Shown here: in pieces, positions 12,991 to 25,500 of the stretch
Position numbering within the stretch: the first letter of the stretch is position 1
How the letters are laid out: every line of letters starts with the position of its first letter
From: Dimorphilus gyrociliatus
Lineage: Eukaryota; Annelida; Polychaeta; Dinophilidae
Assembly (NCBI GenBank): GCA_904063045.1
Contig: CAJFCJ010000003.1
Location: 2,466,504 to 2,530,503 of the forward strand
Direction: 5' to 3'
Length of the DNA stretch: 64,000 nucleotides
Notes under the pieces: model-generated
Databases searched by the model: none
What the model saw: only the letters and a program-made list of their open reading frames with translations
What the model was told of the DNA's origin: nothing
Position numbers and translations under genes: made by a program

Positions 12991-14109
12991 ATGTTTAACT
13001 TAAATATGTCTGTAATAAACGGAACAACAGATCAGCCACTACCTGTGTTTCTAAGAACATCGATAATTTTACTTATAAGTTTATTAATTGTCTGTGGAAA
13101 TGTCTTAGGAATAAGTGTTTTATATCTGACTAAACAAATGCCTTATATACCAAGAATCTGCTTAATAAATATGGGTATGGCTGATTTTTCTGCAGGACTA
13201 TTATCATGTTTACCAGCTACTGCTGCCAGTGTTCTAAATGAATGGCCCTATGGCAAAATTTGGTGCCAAATATCTGGAATAATACATTCAGTCAGTTTAA
13301 CAAATTCCATGTACACAATTGTTCTTGTCTCAGTTGATCGATACTTTGCTATTGTCCATTCCATTAGGTAAGTTTAATTTGAATGACAATTACTGTATAT
13401 TTTCTAGATTTAATATTAATTAATAATGAATTGAATTCAACTTTTTTACAGATATCGTCAAATTGTTACAGTTAAAAGAGTTAAAGCTATGATTATTCTT
13501 ATGTGGACTGTTTCAGCTTTTACTTACTCTCTCCCGATATTATTCTCCAATGGATACGAATACTATATATATCATAAGCCTGCATTCATGTGCAACATTC
13601 AAATTCGTTATTTGTGGTTTTGCCTCTTAACTATACCTTATATACCAGGGTTATGTATTAGCCTTATGATTTTTACAACAGTCAATATTATTAGAAAGTT
13701 AAGAAAAGACATGAAGTTATGCGAAGATTCTGCTCAAAATAGGGCAATTTTAAAGAAGAATATGAAAGCTGCAAAATTAATATTCACTACAGCTTTTATG
13801 TTTGCTATAGGTTTTATTCCTATAACATTAACAGTCTTCATTGATTTATTTTCAAGAAACCCTCCAGTTCGTCCCTATATCGTTGACTTTATCATTATAT
13901 GGGCATTAAATTCAAACAGCTTCATCAATGTGATTGTATTTATATTTATATATTCGTCATTTCGGAGGAATTTTGTTCTTCTACTCTTAAGGATTGTTAA
14001 GTGTCACATAAAATGTAAAGAGCCTAAAATGGAAAAATTCCAACAACGAGAAGATCTATTCTCTGATAGGCCACCTTGTGATCGAAAGTATAATACTATT
14101 TTAATATAA
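12991..14109 (+). CDS. Rhodopsin-like GPCR A (orphan)
   Basis: Two exons, 12991-13367 and 13452-14109, giving 344 residues with seven hydrophobic segments. Class A marks: GNVLG in TM1, MGMADFSAG with the TM2 Asp, WC at the start of TM3, DRYFAIVH at its end, and an extracellular-loop-2 Cys (FMCNIQ). The TM6 CWxP motif is degraded to AIGFIP, and TM7 has NSNSFINVIVF, where NPxxY lacks its proline. The TM7 pattern resembles vertebrate GPR21/GPR52 (which also lack that proline), but this is a resemblance, not an assignment; the ligand is unknown. The phase-2 intron falls right after the DRY helix, as in the two related genes next to it. NMS and NGT near the N-terminus are possible N-glycosylation sites. 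Confidence 0.88.
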
Positions 14110-14441
14110 ATAATTTTATTAATAAGAGTCATTATTGTAAATATAAACGTTACGAAAACACAAAATTATAAAAGTTCTTTACGTCTCCTTTATCATTTAC
14201 TATTAGTGCTCCATGTAAAAGATGGTAGTGTCAATGTTGATGTTTTCTTCAATTCTTCTCTAAACTATATGTTTACTTTGTTAAGACTAAGTTAATGAAC
14301 TTTCGAAACAGTATCTAAGACAATTTCCACTGGTAGATGATAGTCAATCTATATTTATATGTATCCTCTTTCATTTGTCATTGTTATGCAGTTAACATTA
14401 CTAAATTTTTATTGAAAACTATATTTGAATGTTCATTAAAG

Positions 14442-15557
14442 CTATTTAATATTCTGTGAATTTAATTCGGATTCTATTGTTTCAGAAAATCTTGAAGGAT
14501 TCTCTCTTTCTTTCAGTTTATCTTTCAATTTTTCTCTTGCGCAAATCTTGCAAGTGAAAAACCTGATTAACATATTCTTTGCATTCTTTCTGAAAGATGA
14601 ATAGACACAAACAAAAATAATAACATTCACGAAACTGTTAACATTTGCAGACCACATACATAAAAAATCCAAAATTGGCGGATGCTTTATTGACTTATTT
14701 GAAATAAAATCGACAAAAGTAACTATTATAAATGGTCCAAAAGCCATTGCAAACGCATTTGCGGAGATGACTATAACCTTTACCGCTTTCATATTTTTCA
14801 CTAGTCTAGATTTTCTTTCCTCCAAGTCTTCAGTTAACGCTTTATCTTCTTTTAATTTTCTTATTATTTTTAATGTAGTATAAGTCATAACTGTACAACT
14901 TAGAATAGGCATATAAGGTGCAGTTAACAAAAGGAACCATAGATAGCGAATTCGACAACCACATAGATAACTGGTTGGTTGATATAAGTAATACTGGTAA
15001 TCAGATTCAAGAAAAATAGGAAATGTGAATGATATAATTGGTACAAACCACATCCCAATAATGGCTAGTTTTAATTTTCGTAATGTAACTATCTGCCGAT
15101 ATCTATATTTTTTTAAATAAATTAAATAATACAGTACGCTATATAATTAATAAACTTACTTGAGTGAGTGAACAATAGCAAAGTATCTATCTAATGATAC
15201 TAGAGCTACAGTATACATTGAATTTGTCAGACTTGTAGAGTGAATAACACCAGAAATTTGACACCAAATAGTTCCATAAGGCCATTCTCCAGTAATGGTG
15301 GGTATAACTGAAGGTGCTACGGTAAATACACCGCAAGTCAAATCTGCAATACCCATATTAATCAAACATATTCTTGGTATATATGGAATCTGTTGTGTAA
15401 TTCTTAAAACGTTGATTCCAAGTATGTTGCTAAATATTATAAGAAAGCTTATAGATATTGTAAAAGGAATTCTAATATAAAAAGGCAAAGGATGTAAAAT
15501 TGGTTTCAAGTCTTGTTCTATCGTAAAATTGACGATAGACGAGAAATTTGCTTGCAT
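14442..15557 (-). CDS. Rhodopsin-like GPCR B (orphan), inverted paralogue
   Basis: Minus strand, exons 15557-15160 and 15102-14442, in phase, 352 residues. It is a paralogue of the receptors on either side: RICLINMGIADL (TM2), WPYGTIWCQISGVIHS (TM3 start), DRYFAIVHSLKYRQIVT across the splice junction, and NSFVNVIIFVCVYSSFRKN (TM7). The TM6 motif is AFAMAFGPF, without the usual Trp and Cys. The start was placed at 15557 because the following NFSSIVNFT gives a glycosylated N-terminus like its paralogues; an in-frame Met at 15653 would add an unlikely hydrophobic-aromatic stretch. The gene points tail-to-tail toward GPCR A, with 332 bp between their stop codons. Ligand unknown. Confidence 0.87.
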
Positions 15558-15911
15558 TATGATTAATCGTATCGTGTTACAGGTTTCGTTTCTAATTTTA
15601 ATTACGCCAAATATATACTGTATATATACTGTATATATATGGTATACGTGCACTCTAGGTGTCGCTCATTAACCAAACTAGTTTCACTATTGAAGTAACA
15701 ATATTCTCTAAATAGCTTTTAAAGTATTCTAATTTATTAACAAAATAGCGTTTCTTTATTCCACATTTAACAAGATATAGTATAACGTAATTATGCAAAT
15801 AAAAGAATCATATATTATAATTCACGACTTATAACTTACCAAATAGCATAGTATTAAGTTTAAACTTGAAGCTTCTTCTGGGTTATCCGTATTTTATGCT
15901 AAAAATATACT

Positions 15912-16892
15912 TTAAGTCCAAGTTAAGAGATCTGGCTTTAGGAAACCAGCCATCCCAATTCTGGTTGCTGTAACAGTACCGTCGGGGTTAATATGAATAA
16001 GAGTTATACTAGCGTGAGGTAGCATTAGCCGCATCCAAGCCCTTGTATTTAGCTGAAGAACCCTGAAAATAAAGTATGCATAATATAAAAACATTGTATA
16101 AATATTTTTTCCAACTTACTTTAAAAGAAAATATCTAATTATGTTGCCATGGGCAACGAGAATATAAAAATTACGATCTTCTCCTATATCTGCTCTGTGC
16201 ATATACTTTTTAAAAGCGGATTCAAATCTTGGTATATGTTTTTCATAGACCTATAATTGTTTAAAACACTTCTCAAGTATAAATGATAAGTAGTTAATCA
16301 CGTAACCTCAGATGAAAAATTCCAATTTCCTTGAGTAGGACTAGGTTTGTCTGGTAACCCCTCTTTCAACAAGTCATCATCTAATTAAAATGAAGAAATA
16401 AAGAGTCATACTGAATATTTAAAACTAATGAATGAACCGTAAAAAGGTATTTTAGGTAAGTATTGGTGAATAATTTGGGCAGTTTCTTGAGCTCTTATAG
16501 ATGATGAAGAATAAATAGCCTTGAATTTCATTCTCATCTGCTTTAAATATTTTCCAGCACCTTCTGCTTGCTCCCTGCCCATTTTTGTCAGTCTACCGCT
16601 CTGTCTATTGTAATGACCATGTCTTACAAATACAAATGACTTAACATTTCGAACTTTTGCTTCTCCTTTGGAAAGTATGCCTTTACTGTTTAAAAAATAA
16701 AATAGTATGGTATATAACATTATACATTAGGTTCTATCTCTACCTATCCCAATTGAAGTTCCACACAATCTTATCACTTTGATTTTCAGTGTTTTCATAT
16801 GAATCCTTGTATAAAAAAATGACGATAATCACAATTAATACAGCTATCCAAAATCCTAATTTATTAAAGATACTATATTTGAGAACCGGCAT
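15912..16892 (-). CDS. PGAM5: PGAM5-like mitochondrial Ser/Thr/His phosphatase
   Basis: Minus strand, five exons: 16892-16744, 16685-16438, 16380-16307, 16250-16120, 16062-15912, in phase, 250 residues. The N-terminus has one membrane segment (about residues 11-27, FWIAVLIVIIVIFLY), as in PGAM5, then KIVWNFNWD. The histidine phosphatase core follows: FVFVRHGHYN with the catalytic RHG, a SSSSIRAQETA segment, and VAHGNIIRYF with the second histidine. The ending ITLIHINPDGTVTATRIGMAGFL matches the family. PGAM5 is a phosphatase on mitochondrial membranes that acts in stress, mitophagy and cell-death control; this role is transferred from known homologues. Human PGAM5 is longer (289 residues), mainly in the linker after the membrane segment. 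The gene sits between GPCR B and GPCR C. Confidence 0.87.
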
Positions 16893-17790
16893 AATTTGAA
16901 AGTTACAGCTCGTATTTAATATTTTTTTATTAATTCTATTGAACGTGTAATTTAGTATTGAAATCTATTCAAGATCATTCAGGCAAATCATATTCAATTG
17001 CAGTGCCCTCTATTTAAAAGTATTTTATTTTATAAATTATCAATATTTTCCATGTTATTTTAATTCAAAAATAAAAAAATTTAAATAAAATTGTAGATTT
17101 TGGTCCTTAGTTATGGTAATTATATATAATTATGACAACTTTGGCAACTAAATAATAAACCTTAGGTGTAAAGTCTAAAATATCTTGTTAAAAAGAGGTG
17201 TGTTCCTTTAATTTTATGCTAAACTTAAATTAAAGTAACTTAATGCTTTAAAGAACTCATCAAAAACAATATAAGAAATATTTAATTAAAAATTCATAAT
17301 GAATAAATTAAAATTTTAACATCTTTCTATTTTTTAAGAGAAAAATTTCAAATATTTAATTGAATTTTTTTATTATAAATGAATAATTAATAAAAAATGC
17401 ATAAATTAGGTCATTTTTTCTTTTAACTAATGTAGATTTTTAGCAACTTTAATACAATAGATAGAACAGCAACAAATATACTTTAATGTTTTTAATATTA
17501 TTCACGTTTTCAATGTTCAATTAACTATAACTACTAAAAAAAAGGAACTATAGACAGTACTCAAAAAGCTAATCAGGGCTTATTAAGATGTAAATGATAG
17601 TTCAAATTAAAATGCAATTGTTCTATTTGCATATATATAGAAGTTTTTAGTAAAAAAAATTTCCATCTCTAGGAAACTTATACGTCAACTGTTATTTGCC
17701 TTCCAATAAATGAAAATTTTTTAAAAGTACTTCAATTGAAGATTTCAAAAGAGTTTATCTAAAGTTCTTGTTCAAAAGTATATCCTAATC
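16893..17790. other. Intergenic, PGAM5 to GPCR C
   Basis: About 0.9 kb of very AT-rich DNA. It must carry both promoters of a divergent gene pair. I see no coding region and no clear element. Confidence 0.45.
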
Positions 17791-18877
17791 ATGTCGAAAT
17801 TGAATTTAACTAATTCAACAATAGTTGAAGATGACTTCGAACATCCTCTCTCAGTCATACCAAGAACAGCTCTTATTGGAACCATTGGAATTCTTACTGT
17901 TTTTTCTAATTCTCTTGGTATTAGCGTTTTAAGAATCACAACCGAAATTCCTTATATTCCAAGAATTTGTCTTATTAATCTCGGAGTAGCCGACTTATTG
18001 GTCGGTATAATTGCTTGTCTACCATCATTAGCGCCTAGTATTCTTGATAAATGGCCATATGGAGATATTTGGTGCCAAATTTCGGGTATCAGTCATGGTG
18101 TCAGTATAACCGTATCGATATGGAGTATTCTGTTAGTATCAATAGATAGATATTTCGCCATTGTCCACGCCTTAAGGTATAATAAGCATTTTACGATAAG
18201 AAATTATAATTAAAAGTTATAATAATTATAGATATCGTCAAATTGTTACAATCAAAAGAATTAAAATAATATTAGCTTGTATGTGGACGGTTGGGACATT
18301 GTCTTATTCACTACCATTACCTTTTGCCCATAAATTCCTATATTATAGATATATCAGAGAGGAATATATGTGCAGTATTCATTTTGACTTTCTCTGGTTT
18401 TGTATTTTTACGGCGGTTTATATGCCTATATTTAGCAATACTGGCATTTTTATAACAACTTTTCGATCGGTAATGAAATTAAGACAAACAAAGAAGCTTG
18501 GTGGAGAATCATCGGTTCATGGAGCAAGCTTAAAAAAGAATATGAAAGCCGTCAAGATGTTGGTAATAACGGCAATCACCTTTTTCATGTTTTGGTGTCC
18601 TTATATTTTTAATGTTTTTATAAATAAATTTTCACCAAATCCTCCAAGTTTGCCACCAATAGTTCCATTTATTATGGTTTGGTTGGCAAATTCAAATAGT
18701 TTTGTTAATGTCATCATCTATCTTATCCTATATCCTCACTTTAGAAAGAATGCACTTATCGTTCTTATTAGTTTTTCAAAAGGTCGTTGTTGTATTAAAA
18801 AGTCAGATAAGAAGGAAATACTGAACAACATATCGAGTAAAGTCTCTGGACCCCAAACATCCGAGTCTATGAATTGA
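17791..18877 (+). CDS. Rhodopsin-like GPCR C (orphan)
   Basis: Exons 17791-18176 and 18232-18877, in phase, 343 residues. It shares with GPCRs A and B the phase-2 intron after DRYFAIVHALR, the following YRQIVT, and the TM7 NSFVNVIIY. It keeps more of the TM6 motif than its neighbours (FMFWCPY), so it may be the most conventional of the three. At the middle of TM3 it has HGVSITVSIWSILLVSIDRY, where A and B have Ser-Leu-Thr-Asn-Ser-Met-Tyr, so the ligand pocket probably differs. NLTNST near the N-terminus offers glycosylation sites. Class A membership is clear; the ligand is unknown. Confidence 0.88.
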
Positions 18878-20864
18878 TTCAATTAAATATTACAGCAATT
18901 ATATAATATATAAGAATTTTCACATTTATTCACAATCTTCACTACTTTTTTCATTGTAAAGTTCAATTGAACGGAACTTGAAATCTGAGAATAAATTTAA
19001 AAACCATTTGCGATATTTCGTTCATAATTTATTACTAATAATGGATATTTAACCTTTTGGAGATTGGTAACTCATCACATAAACCTAAATATGTTCTCTA
19101 TATAATGTTTATGAAACGAATAAGATCGGATGAAAGTTGTTGATATCCTTATAAATTATGAAGAAGTGAACATTTGAATGTGGTTACCTAATTCTCTTTC
19201 TATCAGATTATAAAGAGAAAAAAGTAGCATTTTTACAATAGTATATTAATAAATTATTCATTTTTGTTATCGTTTCATTACTGTAATCATTAACACAGGC
19301 ACAAATTAGATTGCATATCTTTACTAATATTCTCTTCTATTCCAAAAACTTACTATCATTTGTAATATACTCCTTTAATAGCTCAACTAAGTCGGTTGCA
19401 GCTTCAGCTGGACATTTCAGATAGGGAAAGCCGCTTTTGTATAGGTTTCCGATCATTTGCAAATATACACAATGTGAGGTCATCTGATTAACTCATATGC
19501 CTTAAATATTGTCACAGGTCTTCTTATAAGACATTTTGGCTTTTAGGTAGCATTTGAATGTTTCATTTAAATCCTCTAATCGTACACACGATTAGAGCGA
19601 CAAATTTAATACGGACAATTACATAATATTTATGTATTTTTAATCAAGTATTTCTAATCAAATACCAGCTTTAGTGAATTATAACAAGTCCACTAATTCC
19701 ACTAATCGGCAGACTAATAGGTCTGGGAATAGATGAAAATATGATTCTACATTCCGTGTCAATTTAGAACTGACTAGAAGAAATACAACTTGAAAATTAT
19801 CCAAATGAAAGTTTTGCTACTACTTTGTAACCTTCTTTATTTTGATTGATCACTACTATTGAACTTTGTAGAACTATTTTTCTTGCATCCACTTTGTCTC
19901 CATCTAGTGGTTGCCATCAAACCTCTTTAGCATCCTAAACAGCAAAGGGTATTGATGTGTTTATAAACAGACCTTTCATTAGAATTTATATCAAAATATA
20001 GAAGGGATAAAGAGCAAAGGTATCTTTATAGATTGTCTACAAATAGATAAAAACTGCAAGATTAGCTTGCTAAAAGTTGAACATTCTATTTATGTTGCAG
20101 AAAACTCTAGACCTAGCATAATTAGATGTGTATTCCTAGAAAATCCAGGAATTTATTAGAATATCCAGTCATCAAGTAGAAAACCATTATCCCTGTTCCA
20201 TTATCTTTTGAAATTTACACAATTAAAAAATTGTTTCTTTTGACTTTGTAAATTTCTCTTCTAAATAATCAAAGTGATCCTCTAAAGATTCTCTTTATAC
20301 TTCTTTTTTGAAAACTTTTCTAATATTTTGTATCTGCTTTGGATTTGTAACTTTTCCATTGACTTTATATATTGTTCTTAAAATACTTTTTTTTGTAAAA
20401 TAGTATTTTGCTTAGCTTAAGAAAAGTATAACATTTACGCCATTTGGAACTTGATTGGGATTATGTTGTATTTATCCACATCATCCTCGTAATAGTTAGT
20501 TGAAAGAAACTAAAAACTACTGCGAGTTGGTATCATAGTTGCAAGAGTTTTGATAATTTTCTAGTCACTGAAATCGGCTCAATTAGGCTATAATAGGTTT
20601 AGAAAACCTATATTATTCCTATAATGGAATTAGTTATTTAGTTTTCTCTTTCCACCGTTGTTTTATGTTTGTTTGTTAATTAATTTCAGAGGAAGAGATA
20701 CAAGCCTTTCGCTTCTTGGATCGTTATATCCTTTGTCACCTCCTTTTATAAAATTATCTCTAAAAGAGAAATAGAGATTAACGCTGCAGTAGAAAGGATG
20801 TTCCAAAGAAAGAATCCTTTTATTAAACATATGTATAATATTTAAAAGTGTTTTGTTTCCTATT
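18878..20864. other. Non-coding stretch holding copy 1 of a diverged duplication
   Basis: No supported gene. The part from about 19700 to 20160 resembles 21390-21860 (see the repeat entries). Confidence 0.5.
19700..20160 (+). repeat. Diverged direct repeat, copy 1
   Basis: By eye this aligns with about 21390-21860 in the same orientation. Shared landmarks in order: CTAATCGGC / ATAATCGGC, AATAGATG, TACATTCCGT, AGAAATA, TCTCCATCT followed by AGTGG or GGCGG, TGTATTCCTAGAA and TAGAAAACC. Limits are approximate. It has no open reading frame. Confidence 0.6.
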
Positions 20865-21090
20865 TCAATTTTTAAGGAGTAAAATGTAAGTGAAAGTGAA
20901 AAATACTATCAAAAACATCTTGATAATAAATTTAAAAGGTGAATAAATAAGTGAAAAAATTACAACATTTACAAAACTATTAAATTTCCAAGCCAATTCA
21001 ATATAAAGGTCAACTATAGGAAGATAATTTATTGATTTTCTTTCAACAGATGAAGTCAATATAAAAGTTAGGGTGGAATCTGCTTATTAT
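20865..21090 (-). pseudogene. Degenerate GPCR remnant (TM6 end to TM7)
   Basis: On the minus strand an open stretch (21059-20865) reads SINYLPIVDLYIELAWKFNS then FVNVVIFSLIYSPFK. It matches the third extracellular loop and TM7 of the three receptors nearby, best GPCR B (PPILDF..W, NSFVNVIIF, YSSFRK). Just upstream, FIDFI lies in another frame next to a TGA, matching VDFIS of GPCR B, so a frameshift and stop break the reading. No other receptor segment is visible. The Lys in KFNSF replaces a neutral residue within the helix, also consistent with lost constraint. I read it as a dead paralogue or a leftover partial duplication. Confidence 0.7.
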
Positions 21091-21168
21091 TCTTATAATG
21101 TAATAATTTAAAGTAGATTATTATACTGTATATTATTAAAAAATTAACACTAAAAATTAGCTTGCTCT

Positions 21169-21183
21169 CTCTCTCTCTCTCCC
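21169..21183. repeat. (CT)n microsatellite
   Basis: A short pure CT dinucleotide run just upstream (on the minus strand) of the GPCR remnant. Confidence 0.8.
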
Positions 21184-21389
21184 CTCATATAAAAAAAAAA
21201 CACATTAAAATTATATGTTTAAATAGAAATTGGTCATTTCAAGAAACGTATTATTTAAGATATATGTCGATCTAGCTTTTCTTTAGATAATAGACCATGT
21301 AATTTATGATGTTCATAATGAATATTCATATATTTCAAAAATATATTTATCATAGAACCCCTTTCTAATCGAGTTCAAGGAAATATATT

Positions 21390-21860
21390 ACCAATAATCG
21401 GCGAACCGATAGATTCAGAAATAGATGTAAATGATTTTACATTCCGTCGAATCAACTTTAAGCCGAGTATAAGAAATATAGATTAGAAATTATTCAAAAT
21501 GAAAATTTGCTGCTTCTACTTTAAGAAACTTTCTATTTTTTACGCTTATTGACAAATTTTCCGTTAATAAACATTATCTCCATCTGGCGGTTTCCGTAAA
21601 ATCTATTTGCCTTGCATAGTGAAGCGATGCATACTATATATAATAGATATAGAAAGACGTAGTTACAAGTATACTAAACTATAACAAGGGAAAAAAGGGC
21701 GAAAAGTATTTATAAATAGAAAAATATGAAAGAATGACTTGATACAAACTTCAATTTATGTAGAATAATTTGACTTGATGTGATTATAAATGTATTCCTA
21801 GAATTGATTAATAGAATTCCAGAAGTTTACTAGAAAACCTACTTAATAAGTAAACTCAAT
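21390..21860 (+). repeat. Diverged direct repeat, copy 2
   Basis: Partner of the segment at about 19700-20160, offset about 1.7 kb. Both copies carry a CTCF-like TCTCCATCT followed by AGTGG or GGCGG at the matching place. The GPCR remnant lies between the copies. Confidence 0.6.
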
Positions 21861-22522
21861 TCCAAGTAGAATTGTCTATTTAGAATTGAAATTTACTTGA
21901 TGAAAGACTTACTGGTTTTAATTGAAAAGTGTAGTTTTCATGTATAAATTGAGAGAATTTCTAAGCTTATAAAAGTTAAAAAATATTAATAGCTAAATCT
22001 AAAAGTATAAAATAAATAGAATTTATAGAAAGGTGTAGAAGAGATACTTCGAAACGATAAAGCACTTTCATCATTTGTCAAATTCAGTTAGCATATAACA
22101 ATTATATACAGAGCAATTTATATTTTCGTTTATATCATACTTATAATAAAGAGATATGAAGTAAATTACTTGTATATTATTTATTGAATATTTGCTATCA
22201 TTAACTTTATTTTACTGATGATTAATTTAATTTATAAGACATATTTTATTTTTTATTTGTATGATGCAACAAAAAATTCTCTTAATCTTTTTATTAAACT
22301 TAATGTTCATGTATAAAGCTGAAAAATAAAAAAATAGATGTTATTGCTAAATTAAAATCGCCTTCTCTTCATAAATTAAATTGAAAAAATATGAAAACTA
22401 TGAACAAGTTTATAGAATGTATTATTAAAGTTTAATTTTACAGCACGTATTTTATTAATTCGAGTTTCCATAGAAAAAGAAAAATCCGAACGCCTCTTCT
22501 TTATTGCTTTGAAAATTGCAGA
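21861..22522. other. AT-rich 3' flank of the nAChR gene
   Basis: No gene seen. Minus-strand AATAAA signals lie within about 75 bp of the nAChR stop (for example at 22499-22504). Confidence 0.45.
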
Positions 22523-25500
22523 TCAGATCCTCTCTTCGTCGACCGGTTGAGGCACGTTCAACTGTTCCCTATAGTAGGGTACCAGGAATATAATGAGGGC
22601 CGACAAATTCATGAATATAAACACGAGAATGAAGAATAATCTGTCCATAACATGCGCCAATTCTTTCCATTCTTGGCAATTTTCCGATCTCTTTTTTTCC
22701 TTCTGGAAAACTGGAAATATAGCGTCTCTCATCGAAGAGTATTTACCGGGTTGGCCATTTTCCCTTGTAGAAGATGCTTGGTTAGCTTGCATAGCCGATT
22801 CTTCTTGTAAAATCGGCCTTAATAAACTCATGTCAGTTGCTATTTGGCCTAAACCGTGTCGGACGTTAGTTTTGTTTTCCAATTCATCAACAGCATGCAA
22901 GCGATCAGCTAATGACTTTGGCCGTCTAGCAGATACACACAGTAGCTTAGACAAATAATTCAAAACAATAATCCGAACCCATTTAGGTATCTTCCTTTCA
23001 GAATCCCGGTGGTGAAGGTTGAGCACTAGGACGGTTAGGCAAACAGATACCGTACCAAAGGCCATTGTACAGGTGAGATAAATGACTAATTTTTTTTTCA
23101 GATAAAAAGTAAACGAAAGTAAAAGAAATTATTAAATTTGTGAAATTTTGAATAAATCGATAGAAAAAAGAGAATACTTTTATGAACAAAAAAGAGAAGA
23201 AAATTAATAATTTCCTGTCTTTCCTTAAGGGCATTTTTTTTTAAAAAAAAAATTAAACTATAAAACGTATAACCTCGGGTCATTGGTAAAAGTTATCTTA
23301 TTTCACCAACATCTTTTATCTTAACCATCTAGATTTTGTTAAGTAAATTTTGTTGTACTCTACTAACAGTCCCTTTTAACCTAGTATAAACAAAGATTTT
23401 TCTAAGGATTATATAAGATAAAAGGCTAAGTAGACAAACAGTTCGTTATCATCAGTTTGTTATGATAAATTATTTCTTCTTTCTAAATAATATTTTTCTT
23501 TTCTTAGTCTTTAAATAGAATTTTACTAGAAAATGGACAAATTAGGAGACTTTTTTCTGTCCTTATACAGGGTCAAATAACGCATTGAAGAGATTATCAA
23601 AGTCATTTGGATATTTCCTACTTACCAATAATAGGAATATGTAGGGAAGTCCTCGGAACGTTCTCAGCAACCATTAGAAGAAAAACCGTAAACGCTAATA
23701 ATACCGAAATTCCCAGACTTATTTTTTCGCCAGCGTCAGGAGGTAGACAGAAAACAATCATAACCAGAACGCTGAGCAACGAACAGGGTAGGACTATATT
23801 CATAATGTAAAAAGCATGCCTTCTCCTTAAATATAAAGTAAATTGAACGTATGGATATCTCGTATCTGGACAGCAGGGTAGAATTGTTTCTAACCATTCA
23901 ACCGAGGTTCCAATGACCTAATTAGCAGTTTTGAGCAATGTAGAGCCTATGAAGAAAAATAGATTTAATGCAAACCTGCCACTCTCCATTCATTCGGAAG
24001 TTATGCGTTGGTATAGTACCCGTAGCATTAGTTAAATTCATACGAGCACTATAATATGCCCAAGCTCCAATTTGAATAGGGCACAATTGTTCATCGAATG
24101 GAAAATATCTTATATCTATGTCACAAGTTGTCGTAAATATTCCTCCAGGCTCCCAGTGAACTTTTCCATTGTAACTTAACCGAACCCTTATCTGTTTGAA
24201 ATCCGGTGCTAGTTCATCCGCTCTGTTTTTAGTATAAATATTTTTCATTAGGCCTTTTCAATTTTGTATAGCATTTTTTTCTTTTAAAAACACCAAACCA
24301 TCTAATTTTTACATTCATTATTTATAGTAGTATAATCTATTGACTGAATTAACTAAATGATAAAATAAACGATATCTTTTCTTAACTAAAAGCTGACTTA
24401 ATAGCGAAAATAGCTTTATCTAATTCATCAAAAGATAAAAAGTTCTGCTTAATTTACTAAGCTTCCTTGTATATTTAATATAATACAGTTACTGTAAGAA
24501 GATTTATACATTCCATCTAATAGGAACCGTCAGATGGCGTGATGAAAAATAAACTACTCTACTTTTTTCAAACTATATGGAATGGGGGTCATAATTTTTG
24601 TAGTGCAGAATGATTAAGAAGGTATCAAGTTATATAAGATAAAGGAAACAGTTAAGCATTCTTTCGCCATTGAAATCTAAATGACGTAACGGATGAATAA
24701 TGAAATTGTAAAGGGATATCTCAATGAAAATAATAACAAAGGATGCTAATTGCTTAGAAAGCAAACAGGAAGAAGTTGGGAAATGTTAATTAATTTGGAA
24801 AAGGAAAATAGAGGATATACATTTTTTAGCAATTACAAAAAAGAAGATAGTATAAAGTATATAAATAGAATTTTAAAAAATCAAAACCAATCAATCATTG
24901 ATAAATGTAACTCTCAATTTAAACGGAAAAGGAAATAAAATTAGATATTGTTAAGATTTTTAGGGTAAGAAACTTAAAAATTGAAGAGGTTCTGTAATCA
25001 GTTTTTTTCAATGAAACTGTTATTTGCATTCATGGGAGCCAGCTAGCAGAATGTATATTTTTCAGTCTATCAAACATTTCTTTTCTCTGATATTTAGATA
25101 GTAAAAAAAAAAGTGATATTATCTACTCCTATATAAAGTAGTTTATCAATTATTTTTGATATTTAGGTAGCAATGCGCGTATATTACGATGCATTCAAGA
25201 AGTATACATAAAATTCTTCATTAAATTGTAGCATGAGCTTAATCAATTTCTTGTCAAATGGGCTTTAGTTTGACAAATGAAATTATAAAAAATTTCCATT
25301 TAGAGTAAAGAAGGTATAAATATATAATTGTTAATTCTTTAATTATCTACCCATTCATTAAAGCAAGTTCTGGTAGCCAGATCCTTTCTGGGCGTATTAC
25401 AACGTCTGTCAAGTTGTCGTACTTTTCAGGGTTCCACGTCAACCTCTCGTCGAACCATTCCTGTAATATTTTTTGTATATAATGAAATCTTCTTCTCTTA

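Noticed and set aside
22593-22958. 121-codon plus-strand open frame
   Set aside because: It is antisense to the last nAChR exon (M3-M4 loop and M4).
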